Assembly: GCA_029207755.1 (NCBI GenBank)
Contig: JARCOQ010000003.1
Location: 96,302,646 to 96,366,645 of the forward strand
Direction of reading: 5' to 3'
DNA length: 64,000 bases
DNA from: Chamaea fasciata
Lineage: Eukaryota; Chordata; Aves; Passeriformes; Sylviidae
The position numbers and the translations under genes are program-made. The notes under the pieces were generated by a model that made no database searches, was not told the origin of the DNA, and worked only from the letters and a program-made list of their open reading frames with translations. Positions 1 through 38,200 of the stretch are shown here, piece by piece. Each line of letters begins with the position of its first letter. The stretch's first letter is position 1.

Positions 1-878
1 AAAAGAGAAGAAACATGCTAGAGTTTTAGATCCTCCTGTGAGAAACTGCAATACAAGTTCTCATTTGAAAATTCTTTATAGTAACTAGCCTTACACCCTG
101 AGCCAGCTTTCTTCTGTTTTTTTTTTGAGATCTGTCACCACTCTTGATGTACTACTGAGGATCTCACTGGAATGTTTTTTGGTCACAAGCTATGAAGGAA
201 ATACTAAGCAGTTGAGAAATAATACATCCATACAGTACATTTTGAAGTAATGTAGTTCTGAATGCCTGTTACAACTGAGGATTTAGTTGTAATGGGAAAT
301 AAATCAGATTCTTATGGAGTCTACGTTGACCTGGAGTCACATTCATCATTCTGACATCCTCTGACACCACTTCTGATGATGTGGATTGGTAGTGGGTTAT
401 TTTTTCCTCTCACACGGATTCTAGTAGAGTGGTTTCAGTCAGCAACACCTAAGATCAATACTTCACGAAATACGGAATTCCAAAAAACTGTATCACAAAA
501 TATTATGTAAATTTGATTAAAAATTGATAATGTGAGATGTTTCATCTGTGCTCCATTAAATACCTGTCTGTTTGTGTGTTGAGTTCAGGTACTAATTCAA
601 GTTTTCTGTATGAGTGTTTATTGAATTGACTTTTTGTTGCATTTTACAAGAGGATGTAAACATACAAACGTGTTCAGAATTGACAATGCAGCAATGCAGT
701 CATTAACCAAAATGTTGCTAAACTTTTAGCTTCCTTCCATTTTTTACAAAATTCCCCCCCCCCTTTTCTTACCTTTGCCTTTGCCTTTGAAATCCCATTG
801 AGTGCAGCAGAAGATGCATCATCAGTAAATTAAGACTACCTTCTCCAAAAGAAAAAAACTACCTGTTTTTAGGCACTG

Positions 879-879
<1 letters not shown>

Positions 880-908
<29 letters not shown>
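880..908. repeat. T29 homopolymer
   Basis: Twenty-nine consecutive T. It may be the poly(A) tail of a minus-strand retroposed sequence, but no body is recognised next to it. Confidence 0.8.
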
Positions 909-911
<3 letters not shown>

Positions 912-1619
912 GGATTGCTGTTGGATTGTGGGGTTATTAGAACTTGGTCATTGAAGAGGTGGTAGAGATAGGACCAGCCAAAGTTCAGATTTGCTTCCAT
1001 AGGCTTGCAGTGCAGTTTGCAGCATGTCTGCAAAGCAATTTTTCTCTGGTATTTTGGCACGGAATTTACACTTAAATTATTTTCAGCTCCCTTTTTGCTG
1101 TTGTTCACTGCCTACAATGAGTGTGTATCTTCTGTCATGCTAGGCACTATCCAGAATACATACATAAAATATTTCACAACTTTTGTGACTCTTTGAATGA
1201 ACTTCTGCATGTCTCTTAATAGAACATCAGAGGTAATTTTTTTTTTTCTTAATGTGTTTTCCACACATGATGTTGCATGAAACTCATGTATGCCTCCATT
1301 ACAGGAACACAGCAGTCAGGGAAGCCATCGGGAATAGTTAGAAGAGAAATTTATGTATATGTAACTAACTGTGAAGGTCATAATTAGTGAGTTTTGTGAT
1401 TAAAATTTTGTCAACCTTTAAAAAAAGTCTAGAGGCAGTGACTCATTTTGTATAGCATTTACCTCTTTGACATAAACCTGTTAAGAACAGGTGCAAAAAT
1501 CTATTTAGAAAGCTCCTGAGTCCTGTTTTTGAGAAAAGATGAGGCAAGAGGTAACTTGAGAGAGAAATCCCCTTAGAATATGTGTATAGCAAATGCAGAT
1601 ATTAAAATATTAGAAATAT

Positions 1620-2040
1620 GGTGATGCCTTGGAGTGGCTGCCTATAAGAGAGGCTAGATAAGATTAAGAGAATAAAAGGGGGTATTTATTAAAGGCCCTC
1701 AATAGGTACCCCTTGGGCAGTCAAAAGCCTCTGAGGGGCTACACTCAAGATGGACAATGGTTACGAGTTTTTCACACAGTTATAAGTTTAGTCCATTTAC
1801 ATATCAGGAGTTAATCCTCCAATTACAGCTTCAGGTAATGAAGTAATTTACTCCGAGTTTGCCCCCCTCCCCCCCCCTCCAGTTCATGGTTGTTTATATC
1901 TCTCGGCACCTGAGACAATAAGATGTGCTTGAGTTTCAGGCCCACGGAGGAATTGTTTTGTCCGAATAAAATGGGAGAACAGTAGCTGACGGGCTATGGA
2001 GTTTTAGAGTTACATACTAAAGCAGTGTAGGATCTGAAAA
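1620..2040 (-). repeat. Unclassified interspersed repeat, possibly a solo-LTR remnant
   Basis: This roughly 400-bp block differs from the flanking AT-rich intron and has the look of an LTR read on the minus strand: an AATAAA (plus-strand tttatt at 1685-1690) lies between GC-richer segments, and a C-rich tract sits at 1861-1880. I could not identify matching TG..CA ends or a target-site duplication, so assignment and edges are uncertain. Confidence 0.25.
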
Positions 2041-2294
2041 AATATAAAAGCTAAATCCTAAGGCATCAGTGGCAAGGTGTTTTGCAGGGCCTGTATCTCC
2101 ATTATGCCAGCTCTGGTTTGGTTTCAGTAGTAGTGTTTAGTTCAGGTTCAGTATTGTTGTCTGTGTATCAGGATTATGCAGTTATCTGAAAGCAAGATGT
2201 TGCACACATTAGGGTTTGGCTAAACTCCTGGAACTGCCTGTGAAGTCAGCCAGGATGCCCATAAAACATAGACAATGAGGTCTTTGGCTATATT

Positions 2295-2370
2295 GATAAT
2301 GATGATGATAATAATAATAATATAACAACAATAATAACAATAACAAAAACAGTACTAGTAGTAGAGTAGT
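2295..2370. repeat. Degenerate trinucleotide microsatellite (GAT/AAT/AAC/AGT)
   Basis: Runs of GAT, AAT, AAC and then AGT triplets follow one another over about 75 bases, a compound microsatellite in a TRAPPC12 intron. Confidence 0.8.
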
Positions 2371-2952
2371 ATTAATTTATTTTTCTCTCCAGATATTCCT
2401 AAAAATTCCCTTTTTCTTTGATGTTTTGAATGAACCAGAAGTTACACAAAAATATGCCAAGAGATTTTGCATGCCCTGGTTATATCTCTTCCACAGGCAT
2501 ACCTTGGAGACCAGTTGTTTCATCTTATTTCTTCTACATTGGTTGTAAAATATACATAGTTATTAAATGGTAGTAGTAATGTAGCTGCAGCTAGAGTAAA
2601 CTTTTTTTTTTTTTCATCTTTCATTTTTAAAAGTTTAAAGAAATCTTCAATGAAACATTGTACTTCCCAGTACGACATGTTTTTGAAAATTTCAGTTAGG
2701 TGCACCTTGCCTTGATTGTGGTTTACTTGTGTTTGCCTGTTTAAAATGTTTTAAACACAGCACATGATACAGCTGAGTAGAAGTTTCCTATTTTCTCATC
2801 TTTCACATTTTTCATCAGGAAGAAAAAGATATGAAGGCAAAATGGACTTCATTATATAAACACTAGTGAGACATACCTTTTTTAATGTAGGCGAATAACA
2901 AACTGATCATTATAGCAAACATACTAGCAAACAAAATTAATTGTGTTTCTAG

Positions 2953-28119
<25,167 letters not shown>

Positions 28120-28197
28120 ATCATTTCCAGCTAATTTTTTAAATCAGCAAGGCTGATTTTTTAAATTGTACATACTCTCACTAATGTGTAAATGTGA

Positions 28198-28203
28198 AAT
28201 AAA
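28198..28203 (+). terminator. TRAPPC12: TRAPPC12 poly(A) signal AATAAA
   Basis: Canonical AATAAA 79 bases after the TAG stop. No earlier canonical hexamer is seen after the stop, so the 3' UTR is about 100 nt if this site is used. Confidence 0.8.
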
Positions 28204-28362
28204 ATCTATTCAATAATGAATATTCAGTGGCATTACTACCGAACCTGTCATCACTAACAGGCCTTTGTCATTGCAAAGACTTTGTGCTGACTTTGACCCA
28301 GCTTCATCCCTACAGGTGTGTTACTGTTCAGTTACTCCTCATTACAGTGCACTGTAAGATAG

Positions 28363-28392
28363 ATATATATACACATATATGTGTATATATAT
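28363..28392. repeat. 30-bp perfect palindrome of alternating purine/pyrimidine
   Basis: The two 15-base arms around the centre at 28,377/28,378 are exact reverse complements (ATATATATACACATA and its complement). It is an AT/AC microsatellite that can form a hairpin or cruciform, about 160 bp after the TRAPPC12 poly(A) signal. Confidence 0.9.
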
Positions 28393-28648
28393 AGATTCTT
28401 TTTTGAAAAAAACTGAACTTAACCTTCTATTGTCTTGGTGATTTTTCAGTAGTCAATGAGCAAGCCACATGAGCTTATTTCATCAGCTAGAAGTTATTGA
28501 CAATATCAGTATGTGTTGTACAGAAAGAAAGTTTTGAATGCACCTCTCCTCATTTGCTTCTATGGTGTGTGCTTCATTTTGTCCCCATCAGACTCCTGAA
28601 TATTACACCTTTGTGTGTCCGTGGCTGTCAGAGGAGGCTGCTTGATAA

Positions 28649-28800
28649 CCACCATTCAGAGTCACAGCATGGCTGAGGTTGGGAGGAACTGCTGGAGGCC
28701 GTCTGGTCCAAGTCCCAGCAGCACAGGGATGTGTCCAAGTGCATGTGAGGGAGTCATACACTCCTGCACAGTATCAGCTTCCCACAGTATGAGGACTATA
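28649..28800 (-). mobile_element. CR1 LINE 3'-end fragment
   Basis: Begins with words of the reverse-complemented CR1 3' end: GTCACAGCATGGCTGAGGTT, then GGGAGGAACTGCTGGAGG and GTCTGGTCCAAG. It continues into CR1 3' UTR-like sequence. Right edge approximate. Confidence 0.75.
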
Positions 28801-30217
28801 CTAAATGGTCTCCCTGTACTTCCTTGGTTTTGTGTTACTGTTAAATCTTTTGGATTAAAACACATGAATTCTGCAAAGCTACTCCACTCTGGCATTCTGC
28901 TGGGTGGAGAAAGGAGCACTGCCTGTTGGGAGTGGAAACAATGGATTTCAGTTCAGTTCTCCCATTATCAAGCAAAAACACAGAGCATGAAGTATTTCCC
29001 AGGGAAAACGATGCAGAGCCTGAGCCAGAGGTATCTAAGGGTTAGGCCAGACAGCATGGAAGCAAATGGGGTTCAGGACACAAGGCAGTTAGCAGTATTG
29101 CAGCAGTATCAGCATACACTGATTTTGGCATCCCTCAGAACACAGATTTTTGGAATCACAGTAGCACTGTGATACTAGTGTATTTTACATCTCTGCCCAC
29201 ATTTCTGCCGTCATCTGTATCGTAAAGATTCAATGCAGATACTCCCACTCATACATGAACACAATGTATGTATCTTCATGGGGAGGTTTTATTGTTTTGA
29301 GATTTAATGCTTAGCAATTGAACTGGTTTCTTGTCATAAATCACTGCCATGGGACAATTCTCCGTGTTACATTTTTTAATACCATATCCATCAATTAATT
29401 CTCACTCCCTTTAAATACCTCCACCTGTATTTTTAAGTAACCAATAACTCATTTTTATGCTTGTCCATCTGGAGATACTGTACAGGGGCCAAACAGTTAC
29501 CCTCAAAAATCAGGTTGTTTGAAAACTTCTGCAGTCTAGACATGCAGAGACATAAGGATGCTGCAAAGTCACTGGTCACCTGAAAAGACATAAGCCTACA
29601 GCTTATACAGAAACAGAACTTGCTCCATTTTTATAGTATACTTCTGTTTGAAAAGCCATACTTGTACACTGAAACAACAACTAGTTGTGTACCAATCAAC
29701 TGAAAATTAAAGTATCTGGGATTTCTGGTTCTGACTTAGCCTCCAAGTTGAACATCTGGATCTGAATTAAACCTGTACAACACCTGGGTAGACTTGTCCT
29801 TAGGTACCACTACCAAACTCAAGAATTAAATAATCAGCACCACCTGCTTCAGCTGGGCCTAAACACCATTTACATAACTAGAGTGAGTATTAAAATAGTA
29901 AATTAAAAGTAGTTATATAGGCATTATGCTATATGAGATTTTACATTTGTTTTAATTGCTGATAGGATTTTAGACAAGGTTTAACAATAAGTGGACAGAT
30001 TCTCAGTTTACATTGGTAACTGAGTTGAAATCACTGTCATTTTCATTTTGTTACAGCTGTTAATCTGATCAGGTATGTTACTCCCTGTGCTCATTTTTTA
30101 TTCTAGTAGTATATTTTCTATAGGTCATAAAGGTTCCTTTTCTTGGGTGTGGGGTTTCTTTGGAGATTAAAAGAACTCCTTGCATGTGACAACCATTGTT
30201 GTCAAAGACACTGAGAG

Positions 30218-30505
30218 CAGTGAACAGGACATGTGATAAGGACAAGGGTTTAACAGGTTTACCAGGACATGTAGTAATAGGGGAAGGGGCAACAGTTTTA
30301 AGCTAAAAGAGGGTAGGTTTAGCTTGGATATAAAGAAAATACTATTCTTGGTGTGGCACTGAAGTAGTTTGCCCAGAGAGACTCCCCATCCTTGGATGCA
30401 TTCAAAACAAAGGCTGGATGGGTTTTAAGCAACATGTTCTAGTGGAAGGTGTCTATGCCCTTGGAGAGGGTTGAATTAGATGAGGTTCAAAGGTCCTTTC
30501 CAACC
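30218..30505 (+). mobile_element. CR1 LINE 3' fragment
   Basis: Plus-strand CR1 words in order: GACAAGGGTTTAACAG, TAAAAGAGGGTAGGTTTAG, TTGGATATAAAGAAAAT, GTTTGCCCAGAGAGACTCCC, GAGGTTCAAAGGTCCTTTCC, AACCCAAGCTATCTGT. It is a 5'-truncated copy with a nearly complete 3' UTR. Confidence 0.93.
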
Positions 30506-33500
30506 CAAGCTATCTGTAATTCCCATTAAATTTTTTACAGTAATCTGTAAAAGAATACAAAAGAGATTCACACACATTCAGCTGAAGTGTTATGTTGTAC
30601 TGTTGTATTGTTGTAGTGTTGCCTGTGCTTTCAGGAATCGTCATTTCTCTGTTCCAATGCTAAGTGAAAGTAGCATGATCAGCAGCAGCAGCATGCTGAA
30701 GCCACTTGCCTCTTTACAACTGCAGTAAAAAGCTTCCTTTTTGGTTCTGTAGTGCCTGATACTGCACATGTAAATGACAGTCTGTATTCTGATCAGCAGA
30801 GAATAAAAATTTATTATCCTAGTCAGAGTCCAATAATCATTATAGAAGAAACACTCCGAAAACAAAATCTCCTGTTCTCCAAATTTCTCTACATTCTGTG
30901 TGTATTACTACATAGGTCTTACTTCAGCATGTTTGCTGTGTTCTTATTAGCAGAAGCTTTTACTCAGATAAAAATGCTGTTAGAAGAGACTTGGACTGGG
31001 TGACCTCTAAGCTCAGCGAGCCATTAAACAAGTGACATCCTGGTAGACTTGCAGAATAATTAAAATTTAAATGCAAAGGCATATTATCACTGCTGGATGT
31101 ATGCAAATTGTTAACTGTTTATGAAATGCAGGCAAGACTCAATGTCACTTTATGGTTTGGATGTGACATACATACAAGTTAAGTGTTTGACTTCCCTAAA
31201 TTCTGCCCGTTATACATCTGAATGCTCTATATGATGTTAAAACATTAAAGCTAAGGACAAACTTTGTCCTCAAAACATTAATTACACCAGGCAATCCTGT
31301 TAAATTCAATGAATTCAGCTGAATTTAATGAGGGTTCCTGGTGTAAATGAGGGCAGAGCTCAGTTCTAAAACACAGCATGCATATGTCATCTGGCTAAGT
31401 GAGAAAAGCTGTGGAAAGCAGAGCCTGAATGCACTGATTGTTGTATTCAAATCTTAAGGCTTAATGTTCCTTAACAGAAGTTTTGCATTTAAATTCCCAC
31501 TTTTGTTAAAAGAGGAGAAAAGAAGCTGTACTTCAGACATTTAGATAATTACTGTATGCAGAGACTCAAAAGAACTTAACCATCTCTCTGGCATTTCTGA
31601 TACCTAACTGCAGTTCAGGTGAATATGGCATCCCCTCACCAGCTGGTCACTGACATTTTCCTGGTGCCTCAGTCCAGTTTTTAGACTGGACACATTGAGT
31701 GTTCCCCAAAGGCGTGTGCAGACATGCCTGAAATTCCACAATGGAGTTCAGCCAGTCTACTGGAAAAGATGGTCATTCCTTCACCTACCCCATCCTTCAT
31801 GTCAGCAGGAGCGCTCTGCACAAGCTGGATGAGCTCATTGGAAGAACTCACCCAGCCAGCTAACACCCTCTTCAGATACATCTTCATCCTGAGACTTTCA
31901 ACATAAGGATGTGCTGGGAATTACCACGCTGCCTGGGTAAGCTGCTGAGTTTTCTGAGGTACACAGACAGCCCCTTCGTGAAGCCTTTGCTGCAGGTGTT
32001 TTTGCAAATCCAGTCAGAGGGGGAGAAGTGGGGAATGATCTTTGTTCACAGCTATGTCTCTCATTTGTATGTCAGCTGATGTGCTTAACCACGTGCTGGA
32101 ACCATCTGCAAGAGGAGTGCAGGATGTGTGGTACTGCCATCACCAGCTGCAGCGAGAAATACACATTCACTTGCTGCTTCACTTGCAACCAAGCAACATG
32201 TCAAAATGGGGCTGAAGCATCAGATACAGATATAAATGTATTTCAGACAGGCAGAACCACACCAGGCAGGGTCAACTTCTCTGAGGTTGCTCAGGTAGCA
32301 ACCTGTGTTGCTGCTGTCCTGAGCAGAGGCCAGGGAAATTAATGGTGTTGAAACAAAGTGAGTTTATCCAGTAGTTCACACCTACTAGAGTTCAAAGGAA
32401 GATGCCATCCACGTCTTCCATCGTGCTTTTTACCCCCTTAACTAAACATTAAGGAATTATCTTACCAGTGAGGTACCTTACAATGTAGGAACCTGCACAG
32501 AGTTTCTGGCATTTGAACAGCAGTTCTGTGGTGCTGGATGCAAACCCCCAACACTAACTTTCAGGAAATGGTAGCAGAAATCTGCTTTCCCACTTAGTTC
32601 TTCCAGCCAGTCTGGGGGTTACAGATTTAAGAATTGTCATTCTTCAAGATGTGTGAGAGATGGTCACGACCCTGCTCTTAGGGAGGAAGAGAAAGATGTG
32701 GATGGGGAGGATGACCTAAGTGCTGCCTTTCCAAGCTGTTCTGGATCGACATGTAGATTTTCTGTCCTAGATTTGGGCAGTCATCTGCAGATGTTTATTA
32801 TGTATGAGAGTCATTAAAATGAATCCACCTGAAAGGTAGCAATAATGACTTATAATTTTCCCACAAAGAGGGGAAAAAATTGGATGTTACTTTTTTGAGG
32901 CAAGGAAGGAAGGGGGGAGAAGGCTCCTATTTGGCTTTGAAAAACTGTCAAAACTGTCAGTACTAAAATGAAAAAACTAAAGTAAAAAGATGCAGAACTA
33001 GAGCTGTTTATTGTAAGAAAAAAACCCACAACAATTATCCCCTCCCCAAAAAAACCTCTGCTATTCGCAATGCAGGATGTGAACAAGTACTTCAAATTCT
33101 GGGACACATTCCAGTGGCAGACAGCAGGACTGAGCCCCCACCCAAGGCTGGCCAGCAGGCTGTGCATAACCTGGCCACCATTCTGTTTATGCCCCACCAC
33201 TTTGTTTTGTTACAGTATCACCAAGGACAGCTCACCTCTTTCCCATGAACAGCAGGTCAGCTTTAAGTTGCCTGAATCATTTGGGGGAAAAAAATAAGCC
33301 TGAGGGCGGATCCAAATCAAATTCTCCAGCTCAAATGCCTGTGATCACAGGGGAAACCAGAGCCCAGAGCTCAGCTTGGCTGCTCTGGGCTGTGTCTGTT
33401 ACCAAAGGCAATCCCAGAGCATACCCAGCCCAATTTTCTACCAGCCAATATTGACAGGCACAACAGTTTTTAATTGGTACTCTGAGAAGCAGCATAGAGA

Positions 33501-34417
33501 ATGAAACAAAATTAATGCAGGTATCCCAGAGAGAACTGCAGCAGGGGAGGCCAGAATTAAAAGAGATTCACAGTCCTTTAACTGTTCAATCTTTCCCCAG
33601 GCATTTTGGTTTCTGAAATTTTGCTTCTTTGCCTTATCTGGGTATTTATACAGTTAATAAATAATGAGAGCTAGTGACTCAGTTGCACAAAAATAGGTTT
33701 TTCAAATTGTAGGTATAGCAGAGTATTATCTTTTTGCAACCACACAAAATGTTTTGGGACTCAAGTTGTAAAATCACAATGAGTGCAGTAAATCAAATGA
33801 AATCTGCATCTTTGAGCCAGGAATATTTAAATTGTAACACCAATTCATCCCCCAATGAGTTGGGATGTTTATTTGGCTTTAGGAAATAGAAGATAACTGG
33901 CAGTGACCCTATTCTCAGACTTCCTCCCCTATTGGGGGGGAAATATGGGCATTTCTATCATTTTCCCAGGAAAGACTCCCAAACAAATGATGTCACGTTC
34001 AAGCATAGCACAAGTCAGGTCTACAGCTTGGTCAAATATCTAAATCCACAATTTGACTACAAAGAAATATTCTTCAAAGCAGTGCTCAGCTTTCATCTCA
34101 GTCTTTGCATGTGCTGGTGTTTGACAGCTGATACTAAATGACTGCCTTTGTCAGGAAACTGTCCCTTCTCCTAAGTTCCTAGTTCAAGCTAAGTTCAGGA
34201 GCCAGAAACCCGGCAGGAGAGTTCTGGCCTGTTCTGCCACTAGGACCCAATGCTCTGCTTACATTAAGATTTATACTTGTCAAGTTCAGCAGCCAGGACA
34301 GGCAGCTACCAGCTCCCACAGCTGCAGGTAGCAGCACAGCCCCTGCTCTCAGGCAGCCCAGGGCAAGACACCACCAGCAGCATTTCCCTTCACCTGTTTT
34401 TAGCGCCCCCCTCCTTT

Positions 34418-34438
34418 CCCCCCCCCCCCCCCCCCCCC
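34418..34438. repeat. C21 homopolymer
   Basis: Twenty-one consecutive C (G21 on the minus strand), preceded by other C runs. Assembly or sequencing errors are common at such sites. Confidence 0.85.
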
Positions 34439-36805
34439 GCAAGTGGATGTTACAAGTTAACTACCAACCGGCTGTGAAATGTCTTTTCATTAAAACCAGC
34501 CAAAGAAACTTGCCCCAGGACATATAACAAGGGAATGCAGCCACCATTTCGCCCACCTAAATTATTAAAAATCCTACTGTCCATCCACAGTTTGCACTGA
34601 GTCACCTTCAGAAAAGTTCTCTCAAGATGTTCATGAGAAAATGGGGTAGGTATATGCCACTTTGGGAAAGCTGAGATTAAAGCAGAAAATACATAGGCAC
34701 CAAAAAAAGCTATCTTTAAATATCTCAATTCAGTACCATTTTCCTTTTTTTTTTTTATCTAATCTAATCCTGGAGGAGCTGGAGTATTTCCCATGCCTGA
34801 GTTAGTGCTGCCAATATGATGTTGCTGGAACTACTTACATGAATTTTCGTACTACACCAATGTACCAAGATTTTCCGCTAGGTGTGGTAAAACAGAACAA
34901 TGTTTTTAGACCAAAAATCAATTTCACTTTGCCCTTTTTGTTTGTGGGGGGTGAGGGGGGGGGCAGGGTGGGAAGGGGAGGGAAGAAAGAAAAAACCCAC
35001 AAAAATCACAATGAAAATAAACTGCATTTTTCATTTGAAGGAATGGCATGCTCTCCTTCCCATTTCTCTGCTCTCTTAAACGTTTTCTATTAATTTTAGC
35101 ATTTTTTTCTGCTCAGCTGTTTCCTCCCACTGTAATTTCCCACATAACCTCTTTGCAGGTGTGGAATCTTTATACCAGCCCCAAATTGCTTTTTTCCTGG
35201 CTGACAAAAACCACTTTCAGAGTGCAAAGCTTTCACCCTTTCAAAGACACCTATAGCACTAAAGGGCATGGACTCCAAAGTGTTGACAAGCAGACCCCCC
35301 CAGTCCCTGCCACCTCTCAGCAGCAGAATGCATTGTGCTATGAAAATGATGAATGATCTCCAGTGGGGTGATCGTGTGTTATTCTGACAGCCAGGAGATG
35401 GGAGCTGTACCGGGTGTATATATTCCTCCAGAGAGACAACAAAACAAGGTGGCTCAGCCTTCCTTCCCAGGTCACATCCTACATCAGCGAGCTACTGAAA
35501 GCAATAGCTGCGAGCAGCCACTTTTACTGTCCATCCCTCATCACTGCTCCCAACTGTAAATCTCTCCCGAGGAGAATGCATTACCTGCTCTCTCTTCCTG
35601 GTCACTCCCCCAGCCTGGTAGGGGATGGCTGCTCTGTAAGTGGGGGTTCCTGAGGGCCAGTGCTGCTGCCCCACCTCTCCTTTTGCAGAGAGAGATCAAA
35701 ACAGAAAGGCCCATATGAACAGTCTCACCTTGGCTTCTGTTAAAAAAAAAGGAAACAAAAGCTTAGAAGGGGGATGAATTAGATGGGATACCAGGGACCG
35801 ATACCAGCACCAGGAGAAAGCGGTCGTTTTACTTCACATTCAGAAACCCAATTTTCTGTGGCATATAAATCAAAGGAATAAAATCTGCTGCAGGCAATAA
35901 CTGTTATTTATTCCTGTAGTTGTACCTTGAAAAATCCCCAAAGTTTGTTCTGGGAGCAGGAAGCCCCAGTGTGCTGTGCAAGAGGACATTCAAGGGCTCC
36001 CTTCAGACAAGTGGCACACAAATCCCTGAGCCAGTAATGCACATGTCACAGCACAGCCTCCCCCATGTGTGTCTGGCTATAGCTAAACCTCCTAGTTGCT
36101 CATAACGCCGATTTTTCAGACAGGCTTACGGACCACGGCACAAAAGCCAGTCCCAGATGCATGGAGAGCTGGGTGAGTTTCAATTTTGCAAGCGTGCATT
36201 GTGCCTGCTCCCCCTCCCATAAACTGAGCCCACACTGGCAGACTGAAGGGTCAGCTGTGTCCCATATCTCCTCTAGCATGCAACCCAAACCCCAGGAAAC
36301 ACGACTTTTTCCTTCACCCTTTCCAGCTTGTAAATTTTGTACAATTTCACTTCAAAATTGCAACTTCTCTTTCAGCAACTCTTTAAGAAATAAAACATCT
36401 AGAAATGGTTAACAGTAATGCTGCTACAAAGGGAGAAAAACACTGTTACCTACTAAAGAAGGGCTATGTACACACTCACAGGACAGAAGAGTGCGAAGTT
36501 CAATTATCCATCATTGCTACATTAGGAAGACCCAGGTAGGGCCATTTCAACTTCCTTCTCAAGTTGTTTATCTAGGAGACTGCAAGGCAGGAGCATGTAT
36601 TATATCTGGCTGAAATCAGCACACAGGCTGCACTCAGCTCATCATCCACTGAGAGCTGAAGCAAGCAGTACATCTGCCCAGCTGACATAATACATCACTG
36701 AGAAGAGCAAAACACTTCAGTGCCCATTGCTGGGGAACTCCATGTCCTGTGTAAGCACAAGGCATTTACTGAAAACCTGCCCAGTGTGCCTAAGCCTACT
36801 CTTCT

Positions 36806-36896
36806 CCCTCTCACAGCTGAAGAAACAGGCACAGTCAGTGATTTGTCCCATGTCACAGAACAAATCAATGCCAGCACAAGGACTAAAAGCTGATTA
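36806..36896 (+). mobile_element. MIR/CORE-SINE-like fragment
   Basis: The order CTCACAGCTGAAGAAACAGG, CACAGTCAGTGATTTGTCCC, ATGTCACAGAACAAATCAAT follows the MIR core (..acagatgaggaaactgaggc.., ..agtgacttgcccaaggtcac..). This suggests an old tRNA-derived SINE shared across amniotes. Recognition is by eye. Confidence 0.5.
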
Positions 36897-36952
36897 GTAA
36901 TTACAGTAACGCTGTTGTTCAATGGGTCCTAAATGTCAGCACAAGGAATTAA

Positions 36953-36970
36953 CAAACAAACAAACAAACC
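36953..36970. repeat. Short (CAAA)n microsatellite
   Basis: Four tandem CAAA units in intergenic sequence. Confidence 0.8.
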
Positions 36971-37379
36971 ACCAGAACCAAACATACCTAGGTCAAAGTA
37001 ATTTTATTAATAACTCACAAGAACAAATTGCTACATTTTACTGAGAAAACCACAGCTTTCTGTACCAGGGCAGAACTTGGAAAGCTGCATACTAAAATGC
37101 CGATTATGCAAATTTATCTTACGAATATTTTTAGACAAGAATGAAAGAGGGTTTATTTTCTTTAATTAAAACCAGAATCCTACATAGTTCATTAGCATGG
37201 ATTCTGAACAAAATGAATATTAATGTAGCCCACCTCTCACAATTCTACCTGCCAGAAATACCAAGGAAAAAAAGGTTAGTAAATGGATTCCTGAGCAACT
37301 GTAAATGCAACTAGCTAATGTCACTGCAAGGCTGCCGGCATCTTTGAAAGGTCACCGAGATCAGCAAAACCTTTTTGAG

Positions 37380-38200
37380 CAGAAAAAGGCAAGTAATACT
37401 GCCACCTTCAAAAAGGCACAAAAGATCTGGAGAACTGCAGGCTGCTCAGCCCTGCTCCAGTCCCCAGGAATGTTACAGAATAAACCATAATGGAAGGTGT
37501 TCCAGGCACAAGAAACACCAGGTGATGGGGAGCAACCAGTCAATGCCAATTCATCAGGGGCACATTCTGCTTGATGCTGACTGCCAGGAACAGTGGCTCT
37601 GTGGCAGAGGGGAGACCGTAGGTGCCATTCACCTTGGCTCCAGCAAGGCTTTCACTGGCATGTCTCACAGCAGCCTGACTGAGGATACAAACTACTGGGT
37701 GGATGAAGAACCTCAGGTCCACTGGGCTCAAAACAGTCTGTGGTTGAAGCTTAACTATCAGGTGGCACTATGTAAGTGACATCTCAGTCACCAGAACTAG
37801 GGCAAAACGTGTTGAACATCTTACTTAACAGAAGGGAGCCCAGCCAAGGGGTCTGGTTTGTGCAGCCTGGAGAGGAGGAGACTCAACCCGACTACAGTTT
37901 CCTACTAGAGCAGGGACTGTGAAGAAGACAGAGTCCCTCAGACATGCAGTGAAAGGGCAATAAACTCCAACTGCAAACAGGGAGTTGGCCATGAAGAACA
38001 AATGCTTGGCCATGGGGGCAGCTAAGTGTTGGAACCAGCACCCAGAGATGCTGTGGGACCTCCACCACCAGAGGTTTCTGAAATTCAGGATCTTAAGCAA
38101 CTTGGTCTAGCTTTAAAACTGGCATAGTAATTCACAGGGTTGGATTAAATTACCTCCAAATTACTCTTCATTCTAAATTTTTCTATGATTCTGTGATTCC
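37380..38200 (+). mobile_element. CR1 LINE copy, reverse-transcriptase part through 3' end
   Basis: The plus strand starts in the CR1 region that reads GGAGAACTGCAGGCTGCTCA, encodes an AIHLGSSKAFTGMSHSSLTE remnant of the RT motif (CR1 YLDFSKAFDTVSHSIL), passes through a CAGCCTGGAGAGGAGGAGAC segment and ends with the CR1 terminal repeat ..TTCTATGATTCTGTGATTCC. Internal deletions and stops make it inactive. Its 3' end faces the ADI1 3' end. Confidence 0.9.

Larger units (their letters stand above)
1..2952 (+). other. TRAPPC12: TRAPPC12 intron (3' part), no coding exon
   Basis: AT-rich non-coding sequence before the first exon in view. It holds a T29 run (880-908), short C runs, an unclassified possibly LTR-derived block (about 1620-2040) and an ATR-type trinucleotide tract (2295-2370). 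Open frames here are short and lack splice or family support. Confidence 0.7.

Noticed and set aside
1..2952. A further upstream TRAPPC12 exon (the one ending ..YPGRRG in the family)
   Set aside because: No matching coding stretch with splice sites was found; it must lie before the window.
28615..29172. 185-codon plus-strand frame
   Set aside because: Its first third is antisense CR1, and the rest has no recognisable family or regulatory context.
32028..32342. 104-codon cysteine-rich plus-strand frame in the intergenic interval
   Set aside because: The cysteines have no regular spacing of a known family, there is no signal peptide, and nothing indicates transcription.
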